Notes under the pieces: model-generated | The model's input: the letters and a program-made list of their open reading frames with translations, nothing else | Databases searched by the model: none | What the model was told of the DNA's origin: nothing | Shown here: in pieces, positions 24,694 through 33,148 of the stretch | Numbering within the stretch: position 1 is the stretch's first letter | Layout of the letters: every line of letters begins with the position of its first letter | Source of the DNA: a virus | IMG/VR virus record: IMGVR_UViG_3300031140_000003 | Coordinates: 1-63,464 of that record | Length of the DNA: 63,464 nucleotides | Reading direction: 5' to 3' (one strand) | Made by a program: the position numbers and the translations under genes

Positions 24694-26448
24694 ATGGGAT
24701 TTAGTGTAAATGGACTAGTAAATAATAGCAGCAATGAGATTCTTAAGCTCGGTGAATTAGGTTCACAGGCTGTAAAAGACGGACTGAACAATTTATTTGA
24801 TTTGGAAGATCCGGTCGGAGTACATGCTCTTATAAGAGATAAAAATAAAGGTAATTCTCTAAAGTCATCTGATGATGAGGATAGTAGCCTGAATTTAGCA
24901 GGAGTACATACTACAATAACTGCAGAAAACAAGAAAGCACCTTACGGAAATACGTTGTATATTGACGAAAATGATTCATATGAATATAAGTCAAAGGATG
25001 CAACAGGCGCAGATAAAATAACGCAAGTAGGTCCTAGACCATACTCTGTATTTAATAAGTACTCTTTAGTTAATTTCAGAGGTACTATATTAACACCCGA
25101 GGGAGCAAGTACTGCTGGTAAGAGTGAGTTTTTTAATAAAATAGAGAAAAAATCTCTAGTTAACCCAACAGCATCTAGGATTATTGAATTAACTGGAGCA
25201 GTTGCTAAAAACTCAGGGTATAGATATCAATATTCTGATTTTGCAATGGCAAGATACTTCGGAAAGATACCTAACAATATGATGGTAACTCTTAGGAGAT
25301 TCGCTTTCCCAGCGCCTGATGATATAATAAGTCCTGTCGGTTTATCAGGAGAGTCTTTACCTCAACCCGATATTGCACGAGCAGTTACATGGATGGGAGA
25401 AGCCCCTGGTAATGCATTGTCTGATATTTTAAACTTTTCACATGGATTTGGATGGAAAGAGGCTGAGGCTGAGGTACAAACACTACAATCAAAACAAGGT
25501 AAGAAGTCTGGGTCAGTTGGCGCATTCATACAAGGTGATAGATTATTAAGTGCAGCTGCTAATGCAAAGGACGGAGGTACTGCGTATAGCTTAGCTGTTA
25601 AAAATGCAAATGCAGGATATGACGCTTTTAGTGAAACTTATCCTAATCACGTGTTTGGACCACTTAACGTAATTAAAAAGGTATTAGTCAGGGAACAAGG
25701 ATTAAATTTTGATCAGGAATTCAAACTTAAGTTTGAATATGAACTAAGAGATCTAGGAGGAGCTAATCCTAAGATATTAATGATGGATCAATTAGCAAAT
25801 ATACTAGCACTTACATATAACAATGCGCCTTTTTGGGGTGGGGATGTTAGATATATTGGGGATGGCTCTGTTAGTAAACCTCTGGGAGATATGGATATGT
25901 TAAAAGGTGGAGATTATGTCGGGTTTATGAAATCTGTTGTTAGTGATGTTACTGGGTCTAATAGTGGTAATGTAATAGATGATTTAGCTGCAGGATTTAA
26001 GGATGCAATAGGAGGTGGTATTGAAAAAACCTTAAAGAGTGTTCTTGGTGGAGGATTGATGAAAATGTTCAACTCACCGCAAGGTGGTCAATCTATTAAT
26101 GCTTTATTAACAGGGGATCCTACTGGACAATGGCATGTTACTATTGGTAATCCATTAAATCCAATCGCGGTTATTGGTAATTTAGCATGTACTGACACTA
26201 GTATTAGTTTTGAAGGACCAATGGGAGTTCAAGATTTTCCAGAAAGGTTAGTTGTTGAAATATCATTAAAACCGGCAAGGCCTAGGGATAAAGCTGAAAT
26301 AGAAAGTATGTTTAACTCAGGTAGAGGTAGATTTTACATACAACCAAAAGACGTACTTGATGTAAATGCAACTACTAATGTTAGTCCATATGGTAAGGCA
26401 CAGACAACTATAGTTGACGGAGAAATGAAAAAAATTGTGAACGGATAA
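24694..26448 (+). CDS. Putative baseplate tube (gp48/gp54-like) protein
   Basis: The 584-residue protein has a variable N-terminus, then VTLRRFAFPAPDDI and FKLKFEYELRD in the middle, and a C-terminal segment with GNPLNPIAVIGNL, SISFEGPMG and LVVEISLKPARPRDKAEIESMFN. That C-terminal layout (local reference, then a beta strand pair, then an extended tail) recalls T4 gp48, the cap on which the tail tube nucleates. Gly-rich linkers break up the centre. It is followed within 1 nt by the gp53-like gene. Virion structural is likely; the exact position is inferred. Confidence 0.5.
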   Translation: MGFSVNGLVNNSSNEILKLGELGSQAVKDGLNNLFDLEDPVGVHALIRDKNKGNSLKSSDDEDSSLNLAGVHTTITAENKKAPYGNTLYIDENDSYEYKSKDATGADKITQVGPRPYSVFNKYSLVNFRGTILTPEGASTAGKSEFFNKIEKKSLVNPTASRIIELTGAVAKNSGYRYQYSDFAMARYFGKIPNNMMVTLRRFAFPAPDDIISPVGLSGESLPQPDIARAVTWMGEAPGNALSDILNFSHGFGWKEAEAEVQTLQSKQGKKSGSVGAFIQGDRLLSAAANAKDGGTAYSLAVKNANAGYDAFSETYPNHVFGPLNVIKKVLVREQGLNFDQEFKLKFEYELRDLGGANPKILMMDQLANILALTYNNAPFWGGDVRYIGDGSVSKPLGDMDMLKGGDYVGFMKSVVSDVTGSNSGNVIDDLAAGFKDAIGGGIEKTLKSVLGGGLMKMFNSPQGGQSINALLTGDPTGQWHVTIGNPLNPIAVIGNLACTDTSISFEGPMGVQDFPERLVVEISLKPARPRDKAEIESMFNSGRGRFYIQPKDVLDVNATTNVSPYGKAQTTIVDGEMKKIVNG

Positions 26449-26449
26449 T

Positions 26450-26941
26450 ATGCAATATAAATTTATAAATAATAAGAGGATAAGCGAAGATTCAGGTAAA
26501 TTAATATTAACCGAACCCGTTATTCTTTTTCCAGAAACAATACAAACAATAGCGACGCATATTGTTAGTTCTGATGAAACGTGTAGAATTGATTTAATAT
26601 CATCTTTATATTATAACAACCCTAATTTCTCAGAATTAATTTTAAAATTTAATAATATATCGAATCCTTTTTCAATAACAGATGGAGATATATTAAACAT
26701 ACCAGACCATAAGGCTTCATTGTTATCTTGGAAATCTATAAAAACTGAAGGATCGGACACTAGTGTGAAAGATCAATTCATGGACACTAAGAGATTAACG
26801 GTTAAGGATGCGAATAGAGTAGCTTATTTAAAAAAGAAAGCGTCTCTTAAAGCAAATGGATCTACTCAAATATTACCGCCTAATATTTTAAAGGATGGTG
26901 ATAGTAATATGAATATCGACGGAGACGTTATTACAATTTAA
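26450..26941 (+). CDS. gp53: Baseplate wedge protein, gp53-like with LysM-type motif
   Basis: The 163-residue product has a LysM-like stretch at about residues 45-87: RIDLISSLYYNNPNF, FNNISNPF, then DGDILNIPD. T4 gp53, which joins neighbouring wedges to the hub, carries a comparable LysM-type fold. A Lys-rich tail follows. The gene fits between two baseplate candidates with 1-nt gaps on both sides. Confidence 0.65.
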   Translation: MQYKFINNKRISEDSGKLILTEPVILFPETIQTIATHIVSSDETCRIDLISSLYYNNPNFSELILKFNNISNPFSITDGDILNIPDHKASLLSWKSIKTEGSDTSVKDQFMDTKRLTVKDANRVAYLKKKASLKANGSTQILPPNILKDGDSNMNIDGDVITI

Positions 26942-26942
26942 T

Positions 26943-28442
26943 ATGGGATTAGGAAGTAAAATATTAACGAGAATAGAACCTACAATAGAGCTTGATAAAT
27001 TAAAATTCAAGTCATACGGGGAAAAGGAAGGTGAAAATCCAGGGGATAGTAATACATCAAAGGATATGGGAGTGGAGCACCCTCTTATAACTATAAATAA
27101 GTATAGATTCAAAAAAGATGATATTAAATCATTTGAAATAGCGCTAGAAGGCGTTGTCCCTTCAATAGAACTAACAATATTGGATAGTCGGTCACAGTTC
27201 ACTGGGGATTCTTTTCCAAGAGACGGTGATGTTATTAGTGTTAGATTAGCTGCGAGAGCAAAAGATACTTATAAGGATATTAGAATTGATTTTGATATAA
27301 CATCAATAGATTCACCCCCTAGGGATAATGTTTCAATCGGAAATGGTGGTGGAAAATATTCATTTAGCGGAACAATGAAAATACCGGGATTATACGCCGA
27401 GCAATGCAAATCATACGGTGTCGGAACAACACTAGAACACTTAGAGCAAATAGCAACAGATTTAAAAATAGGACTAGCAAGCAATGTCGATATAACAGAC
27501 GATTCGATGAATGTTATTACAACGTATGAGCCTATTGTAGATACTATTGATAATTTAGTAAAGCACTCATACGTTAGTGATGATGCATTTCAAACGTATT
27601 GTATAGATCCTTATTATTATATTAATTATATAGATTTAAATGTACTACTGAACGCTGACGAGGGTTTTGAAGAAATGCTGGCGTCAATGGATGTTGATTT
27701 CAATGATGTATTACACCCTGACGCAAGCGAAGGTACTAATAATATGAAGTCGTCCCTTATATTGACATCACATGAAAAATTAAAAGGAACAAATTTATTT
27801 ATAACTAAATACGCTTTAAAGAATAATACCGGGGAAAATGTAAAGAGTCACGGGTATAAACGAGTTCTTCAGTTTTTTGAAAATGAATCGGAAGAGGGAT
27901 TAGTTAGCTTTGATGTTGAGCCATTAACATCTACTACACTTGGTGAGCTATTTGAGCCTCTCAAGGGCCGTAGGGGAGAGGAGAGATACAAACAAGAAAT
28001 AAAGTATAAATATGTTGGACGTAGACATAGTGACACAGATACACTAAATACTCATGTAAATTACAACTTTGCAGAAATTCATAATAAACAGAATTTGCAA
28101 GAGCTAGATAAGATGTATTTAGAAGTAGAACTTTCAACATGGAATCCTGCAATATACAGATATCAAAAGATTCCTATTGCAATATATAATACAACAATGA
28201 ACCATATCGGGATAGATACTGAAATCAAAACTAGAAAAGAAAAATTAGGGTTTGAAGCTAAGAATAAATCCGATTTCAATAATGAATTATCTGATAAATC
28301 ATCAGTTGATGAATTCCTAAGTGGATTTTATATCGTAGGATCTATTAGATACACATACAAGCAATCAGATGGATTTATAAAACAACAAATGACTCTATTA
28401 AGAAGAGAGTGGCCGAGTAGGTTAAATAATTTAGAAGGATAA
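26943..28442 (+). CDS. Baseplate hub protein (gp27/gpD-like)
   Basis: The 499-residue product has a beta-barrel start typical of hub proteins: PLITINKYRF, IKSFEIALEGVVPSIELTI, then FPRDGDVISVRL. The C-terminus is another strand-rich unit (FYIVGSIRYTYK, MTLLRREWP). Such proteins form the trimeric hub that holds the spike. The spike gene lies two genes downstream, supporting the call. Confidence 0.6.
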   Translation: MGLGSKILTRIEPTIELDKLKFKSYGEKEGENPGDSNTSKDMGVEHPLITINKYRFKKDDIKSFEIALEGVVPSIELTILDSRSQFTGDSFPRDGDVISVRLAARAKDTYKDIRIDFDITSIDSPPRDNVSIGNGGGKYSFSGTMKIPGLYAEQCKSYGVGTTLEHLEQIATDLKIGLASNVDITDDSMNVITTYEPIVDTIDNLVKHSYVSDDAFQTYCIDPYYYINYIDLNVLLNADEGFEEMLASMDVDFNDVLHPDASEGTNNMKSSLILTSHEKLKGTNLFITKYALKNNTGENVKSHGYKRVLQFFENESEEGLVSFDVEPLTSTTLGELFEPLKGRRGEERYKQEIKYKYVGRRHSDTDTLNTHVNYNFAEIHNKQNLQELDKMYLEVELSTWNPAIYRYQKIPIAIYNTTMNHIGIDTEIKTRKEKLGFEAKNKSDFNNELSDKSSVDEFLSGFYIVGSIRYTYKQSDGFIKQQMTLLRREWPSRLNNLEG

Positions 28443-28449
28443 ATACTAT

Positions 28450-29628
28450 ATGTCAGATTTCAAAAAAATAAAAGATTTTCAGAAAAGTAGCAGTAGAGGG
28501 AAATACACTCAGTATCAAGATCCTACTTACTTATCATTTCTGTTGCTATTTGATTTTTCAGATAGTGCAAACTCACCTTTTCTAGCTAAACCCGCTGAGG
28601 ATTTTCTAGCGAAATTAGCGGAAGATGATGAATACTATAAAGAAAAATTAGAAGCGCTTAAGAACTTTAAAAAAGCACTTAAGATTATTAATAATGAGAT
28701 GCCATGGTATTGGCAAAGTCTTTCAGGACTTGAAAAAATCCAACAATATGATCCACTTAATGGATATAGAGGGGGAGAAGATTCTAAATTAATTATAACA
28801 ACACTAGAATCTATAAACTTGACAGTCTCTGGTTTAATGCACTTATATCGTAAAGCCGTGTTTGATGAAAACAGATGGAGTTACGTTTTACCTGCAAATT
28901 TACGTAAATTTAGAATGTATACTTATGTTACTGAAGTTAGATCTATAAAAAACATGACATCTCCTAAAATAGGTGGATTAGATTTAAAAGGATTTCCTAG
29001 TAACTTTAAACCGAGTATTGGTATTGAGAATAGTAATTCAGGAATATCTGGTACTGAGGGAAGGCCTTATTTTATGTTTGCTCTTAAATTTTGTGAATTT
29101 GATTTAGATTCAGGGACAACTATATTTGCAGACTTACAGAAGTCGCCAACTGACCCTGCTGCTGGTGAAATATCTATTTCATATGAAGGATTACATGATA
29201 TTGAAGCTAGGGTATTGAATGGGATAATCACATCGGAATATAATGAAAACGATTTAGCCCCTGCACCTGATCTAGAGAATAAAAAGACTGACGGAATAGG
29301 TGATTGGTTAAAGGATAAGGCAGTTGAAAAAGGAGCAGCTTTTGCGGATCGAGCTATTACAGATTTAAAAAACACAGCACTTAATAAGGTTAATGAGTTG
29401 AAACAAAAAGCTAAGGATGCTACTGTTGGTAGAGCGAATGCCGCAGTTAACAACCTTTATAAGGATTTTGTAAAAGGCATAGATTCAGTAGCTAACCCTG
29501 CTGCAAACGCTAGCAATATACAAACAGCAATAACAGACAATATACACGGACTTACAGGTAATAGTACCACTATTTCTGGGGCATTAAATTCAGCCGCATC
29601 AAATTCACTTGGCAATATACACAACTAA
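28450..29628 (+). CDS. Putative baseplate/tail tube-associated protein
   Basis: The 392-residue product begins with an extended segment, then a helical part (KNFKKALKIINNEMPWYWQSLSGL) and strands near FRMYTYVTEVRSI and YFMFALKFCEFDLDSG that resemble tube-fold strands. The last 120 residues are Ala/Asn/Lys-rich helices. It overlaps the spike gene by one base and follows the hub gene. A tube-initiator (gp54-like) role is plausible, not proven. Confidence 0.45.
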   Translation: MSDFKKIKDFQKSSSRGKYTQYQDPTYLSFLLLFDFSDSANSPFLAKPAEDFLAKLAEDDEYYKEKLEALKNFKKALKIINNEMPWYWQSLSGLEKIQQYDPLNGYRGGEDSKLIITTLESINLTVSGLMHLYRKAVFDENRWSYVLPANLRKFRMYTYVTEVRSIKNMTSPKIGGLDLKGFPSNFKPSIGIENSNSGISGTEGRPYFMFALKFCEFDLDSGTTIFADLQKSPTDPAAGEISISYEGLHDIEARVLNGIITSEYNENDLAPAPDLENKKTDGIGDWLKDKAVEKGAAFADRAITDLKNTALNKVNELKQKAKDATVGRANAAVNNLYKDFVKGIDSVANPAANASNIQTAITDNIHGLTGNSTTISGALNSAASNSLGNIHN

Positions 29629-30347
29629 TGGCAACAGATAAAGAATTAGAAAAAGACAATATCAGGGAAACTCACTGGTTAGGGGAAGTTGTTGATAACA
29701 TAGATCCGGCAAACTTAAGTAGATGTAGGGTAAAGGTGTATGGTAAGTTTGATTTATTAGAAACTGAATCTATACCATGGGCAACTGCTATGAATAGGGA
29801 TTTTGTAGGTTCTCATAACGTTCCGAGGATTGGAGATATTGTAGCTGTTCGTTTTGATAACGGTAACATATACCATCCAGAGTATTGGTTTCAAATTAAT
29901 CAGAACAAAGAATTAAAAGAAGATATATTAGATACTTCAGAATTACCCCATGATGTTATTAGTTTAGTATATGATGCAGACAGGAACGTTAGAATATACC
30001 ACTCACCCGAAGATGGTTTAGTAATTACTAGAGGAACCGGAGCAAAGGAACGACCTTTAATACAAATTGATGAGGCGGGAATGATTAAGATATCTACAGA
30101 TGAGAAGATATTTTTAGATTCTGGGAATATATTCTTAAGTAATACCGGAGAGGGAAGTGAAGACGAAACAGAGCCCGTTGTTAGGGGATTATCCTTGGAG
30201 ACTTGGTTAAACAAATTATTAGATGATTACAAATCACATATGCATCCGACACCACAGGGACCTACTGGGGCACCTATTGGAATAACACCAACAATTGTTT
30301 CAAGTCTTAAGAGAAAACATATAGACTATCAACAAAAAAATAAATAA
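29628..30347 (+). CDS. gp5: Baseplate central spike, gp5/gpV-like
   Basis: The 239-residue protein has the OB-fold of gp5/gpV at about residues 16-95 (WLGEVVDNIDPANLSRCRVKVYG, VPRIGDIVAVRF, HPEYWF). A short beta-helix-like needle follows (LIQIDEAGMIKISTDEKIFLDSG in parts). Near the C-terminus HMHPTPQGPTGAP holds a His-x-His pair like the metal site at spike tips. There is no lysozyme domain, unlike T4 gp5. It should trimerise under the hub and puncture the outer membrane. Confidence 0.8.
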   Translation: MATDKELEKDNIRETHWLGEVVDNIDPANLSRCRVKVYGKFDLLETESIPWATAMNRDFVGSHNVPRIGDIVAVRFDNGNIYHPEYWFQINQNKELKEDILDTSELPHDVISLVYDADRNVRIYHSPEDGLVITRGTGAKERPLIQIDEAGMIKISTDEKIFLDSGNIFLSNTGEGSEDETEPVVRGLSLETWLNKLLDDYKSHMHPTPQGPTGAPIGITPTIVSSLKRKHIDYQQKNK

Positions 30348-30349
30348 TT

Positions 30350-30898
30350 ATGGCATCATTAGTAGAAGTTGAAGCAGCCTTAGAAAAATTATCAGAGGGA
30401 GGTCCCGTTTCATTAGGAATAATACCTGTTATTAATAATATTGTAGAAATTCAAGTTAAATCTATGGAAGCTGCTATAGAAGAAGCAGCAGATGATATTG
30501 ACCAAGCTAAAATAGATATAGCAGCTATGAAGGTTCAAATGAAAGAATATTTGAATACAGCTGATGCAAAGGCAGCAATAAAGGCGGAAATTGATAGTAT
30601 AAAGGCATCTGCAAAAGCGGCTCATTTATCGATAATGGAAATGCCAAAAAGCATCGCAAATATGATTGCTGAAAATGTAGTTCCACCTATGATAACAGTC
30701 CCACCGGCTCCTGCGAATCCTGCAACAATGGCATTGAAGGTTTTAAAGGCAAGATCTGATTTTAAAACTTTAATAGAAAGCATAGGTAAAATATTAGCTG
30801 ATTTATTTAAGTCAGCTCTTAAAATCAAGTTTGAATTACCGGACGCTATTGTCGAAATGGTAAATACTCTTGCAGCGATAAAGAACACAGTCCCATAG
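30350..30898 (+). CDS. Hypothetical helical baseplate-region protein (182 aa)
   Basis: Ala/Glu/Lys-rich helices dominate (residues 35-100: VKSMEAAIEEAADDIDQAK and more), then a Pro-rich bend (NVVPPMITVPPAPANP) and another helical pair. It starts 2 nt after the spike gene and ends the hub unit. A chaperone or hub accessory is possible. Not recognised. Confidence 0.55.
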   Translation: MASLVEVEAALEKLSEGGPVSLGIIPVINNIVEIQVKSMEAAIEEAADDIDQAKIDIAAMKVQMKEYLNTADAKAAIKAEIDSIKASAKAAHLSIMEMPKSIANMIAENVVPPMITVPPAPANPATMALKVLKARSDFKTLIESIGKILADLFKSALKIKFELPDAIVEMVNTLAAIKNTVP

Positions 30899-30960
30899 TA
30901 TACCGATAAAACACGTATATATAATAAAACAATAATTACTAACTACTTAAATAAAAAACA

Positions 30961-32229
30961 ATGTCAGAAGACGTTAAAACAAAGAGATTAAGAATGGTTG
31001 ACAATCAACCTGAAACTCAAACAATTAAAAAAACCGCAGATAAACTTGCATATCTAGAAAACCAGAATGTTGCCCCGGAATTATTCGATTGGGACGCGCA
31101 TGAAGCAGGTTGCCCTTCTAGATCAAAGAAATTTAATACCAAGCTTAAAAACATGGGAGGACATAATGTCTATTCGCATGAACCATATGCTCAAGACTTT
31201 TTAGACTTGTTAAATGGATATGAAAGCACTAAACAACCTCAGATGCAAATCGAAGTTGGGCAGATATATACAGGTACTATTTATAGTATAAACCAGGAAT
31301 GGGTCTCTGTTGATGTTGGTTATCGTGAAAACGTATATGTTAATGTCTTGAAAGAAGATGTTAGCGTTAGAGATCAGTTTGTCGCAAATGCTGAAGTAAA
31401 GATTCAAGTTCTTCAGATGGGAGATACTAAAGGATATGTATTAGGATCTATTAGTGCAGGGATTAAATCAGCAGTAGCGGCTGAAATAATGGAATCTATC
31501 GAAGGAGCAAACACAGGTTATATGGGAACAGTATCTCAAATGATCCCAGGCGGAGGTTACATTGTTAGTATTCAAGGAATAGAATGCTTTATGCCAGGTT
31601 CTCTTGCTGGAATTAATAAATTAGTAGATTTTGAATCTATTGTAGGAACTGACATGTATGTTGTTCCAGTTAGTTTCTCAGAAAAGAGAGGAACTATTGT
31701 AGTATCTCATAGAGAATACTTAAAAGCAATGATCCCTACTAGAATTGAGGAATTAAAAGAAAATCCTAATCAGGAAATAACTGGAAACGTAACAGGTTCT
31801 GCTAAATACGGAATCTTTGTAGAATTTAATGAGTGTTTAACTGGTATGATTCATGTGAATGATCTAACACCAGAGATATTAAATGCGCATAAAGCAAGAG
31901 AAGTTAAACCGGGAGATGAAATAAACTTCAAAATCAAAGAGGTTGTTTCTCATGAGAAAATTATCTTAACACAAGTTGATGCAAAACCAGTAGTTGATCT
32001 ATGGGACGGAATCACTGACAGAATCAAAACCCCGAGTGAGGTTGTTGGAACTGTAAAAGCTGTAAAAGATTACGGAATCTTTGTAGATATTGAAAAGGGA
32101 GTTGCTGGATTATTGCATATTTCTGAACTTGTCGATATTGATTTAGAAGATATTAAATCAGGAGATCAAATAACAGTACAAGTTACTAGAATTGATGCTG
32201 AAACTAGAAAGATCTTTTTAAAGATCTAA
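30961..32229 (+). CDS. Ribosomal protein S1-like protein, four S1 domains
   Basis: The 422-residue product has a unique N-terminal 95 residues and then four S1-type OB domains at about 98-165, 184-251, 270-339 and 357-422. The last two are textbook: KYGIFVEFNECLTGMIHVNDL and DYGIFVDIEKGVAGLLHISEL (motif parts). Domains 1 and 2 are diverged, as in ribosomal bS1 where they dock on the ribosome. bS1 delivers mRNA to the 30S subunit; in Bacteroidota, which rarely use Shine-Dalgarno pairing, it should matter strongly. The phage copy may compete with the host protein or protect phage mRNA. It has its own 62-nt leader and a terminator. Confidence 0.88.
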   Translation: MSEDVKTKRLRMVDNQPETQTIKKTADKLAYLENQNVAPELFDWDAHEAGCPSRSKKFNTKLKNMGGHNVYSHEPYAQDFLDLLNGYESTKQPQMQIEVGQIYTGTIYSINQEWVSVDVGYRENVYVNVLKEDVSVRDQFVANAEVKIQVLQMGDTKGYVLGSISAGIKSAVAAEIMESIEGANTGYMGTVSQMIPGGGYIVSIQGIECFMPGSLAGINKLVDFESIVGTDMYVVPVSFSEKRGTIVVSHREYLKAMIPTRIEELKENPNQEITGNVTGSAKYGIFVEFNECLTGMIHVNDLTPEILNAHKAREVKPGDEINFKIKEVVSHEKIILTQVDAKPVVDLWDGITDRIKTPSEVVGTVKAVKDYGIFVDIEKGVAGLLHISELVDIDLEDIKSGDQITVQVTRIDAETRKIFLKI

Positions 32230-32252
32230 TAAGTATACATATTTTTATAGAA

Positions 32253-32288
32253 AAGAGCCCTCTCATTATGTTAGGGCTCTTCTTGTTT
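32253..32288 (+). terminator. Rho-independent terminator after S1-like gene
   Basis: AAGAGCCCT (32253-32261) pairs with AGGGCTCTT (32273-32281) around an 11-nt loop, followed by CTTGTTT. Confidence 0.88.
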
Positions 32289-32296
32289 ATATTCAT

Positions 32297-32304
32297 TATA
32301 AATA
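32297..32304 (+). promoter_or_regulatory. T4-late-type TATAAATA box
   Basis: An exact TATAAATA lies between the terminator and repeated promoter copy D, the same arrangement as at 18240. Confidence 0.3.
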
Positions 32305-32335
32305 GGATGTTTTTATGAAAATAAGTGCTCTAAAG

Positions 32336-32383
32336 TTTTTTTATATGACATAAAAGTGTTATATTTACTTATAACTAATAAAC
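32336..32383 (+). promoter_or_regulatory. Repeated phage promoter, copy D
   Basis: The block matches copies A and C: T-run, ATATGACATAAAAGTG, TTATATTTAC, TTATAACTAATAAAC. It follows a terminator and ends 8 nt before ATG 32392. Confidence 0.75.
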
Positions 32384-32391
32384 TAAAATAT

Positions 32392-32748
32392 ATGTCAACA
32401 GAATTTAAAAAATTAAACTTTAAAAAAACAGCATGGGGAACATTTAACGCTGCTCGCTCTTTCGATAATGGATTGATATTGAGTGTATCGTGTGGTAAGG
32501 GAATATACAGTACCCCTAGAGAGAACATGGATTCAGAAAAAGATTTCTCTTCTTTCGAGATTGCGATATTCCATGAGGATCATTCACAATTTCTCACTTC
32601 AATATTAGATAATCACGAAGATGATGTTATTGGATGGGTATGTCGAGATGATATTGATGATATTATTAAATTGATAAGTAACATATCTGATAAAGAAGTA
32701 TTGGATTTTATAAATAATAGTGAAATATTTAAAGCACATAAAATATGA
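32392..32748 (+). CDS. Hypothetical protein (118 aa)
   Basis: I start at ATG 32392 (MSTEFKKLNFKKTAWG), since an upstream in-frame ATG lies in the promoter block. The N-terminal half looks beta (GTFNAARSFDNGLILSVSCGKGIYS) and the C-terminal half is acidic and helical (DDIDDIIKLISNISDKEVLDF). It is driven by the repeated promoter, so early expression is likely. Not recognised. Confidence 0.65.
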   Translation: MSTEFKKLNFKKTAWGTFNAARSFDNGLILSVSCGKGIYSTPRENMDSEKDFSSFEIAIFHEDHSQFLTSILDNHEDDVIGWVCRDDIDDIIKLISNISDKEVLDFINNSEIFKAHKI

Positions 32749-32867
32749 TTGAAGTATTAGAATGGATTTTTGCAAGTGGTTGGAGATTCTTAGGGGTTGT
32801 CGTTTTAATAAACGTATCAGGAGCCGCTATAAAAGGCATAATAACAATAAACAGAGATAATGATTAG
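32745..32867 (+). CDS. Single-span membrane microprotein (40 aa)
   Basis: A short ORF overlaps the previous stop (ATGATT after AAAT) by 4 nt and the next start by 8 nt. It encodes a hydrophobic segment (residues 11-34, SGWRFLGVVVLINVSGAAI) flanked by an acidic N-terminus and a basic/polar C-terminus (NRDND). The double overlap and membrane profile make it credible despite its length. Function is unknown. Confidence 0.55.
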   Translation: MIEVLEWIFASGWRFLGVVVLINVSGAAIKGIITINRDND

Positions 32868-33084
32868 AAAGAAAATACACAAGCATCAAGACACTCCGAT
32901 AGTTATAGATTTAACAGGTCCTGATGGAAATGCGTTTGCATTACTTGGATTTGCTAAAAGGTTCTGTATGCAATTAGATAAACCATATGAGGAATTACTT
33001 GAGCAAATGACAAGTGGAGATTACGAGAACTTAATTAAAGTATTCGATGATGCATTCGGTGATTTTGTTATATTAGAAAGATAG
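32860..33084 (+). CDS. Conserved-looking hypothetical protein (74 aa)
   Basis: The product reads MIRKKIHKHQDTPIVIDLTGPDGNAF, then LLGFAKRFC. The DLTGPDGNAF segment is a pattern I associate with small proteins of T4-like phages, though no function is established. It overlaps the microprotein gene by 8 nt. Confidence 0.65.
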   Translation: MIRKKIHKHQDTPIVIDLTGPDGNAFALLGFAKRFCMQLDKPYEELLEQMTSGDYENLIKVFDDAFGDFVILER

Positions 33085-33148
33085 TTTCAATATTATCATA
33101 ATATAACTTGAATATATAAACTAACTTAAGTTTAACATATATTCGAGA

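Noticed and set aside
26464-26471. TATAAATA inside the gp53-like gene as a late promoter
   Set aside because: It is intragenic, and several chance matches are expected in DNA this AT-rich; only copies just upstream of starts were kept.
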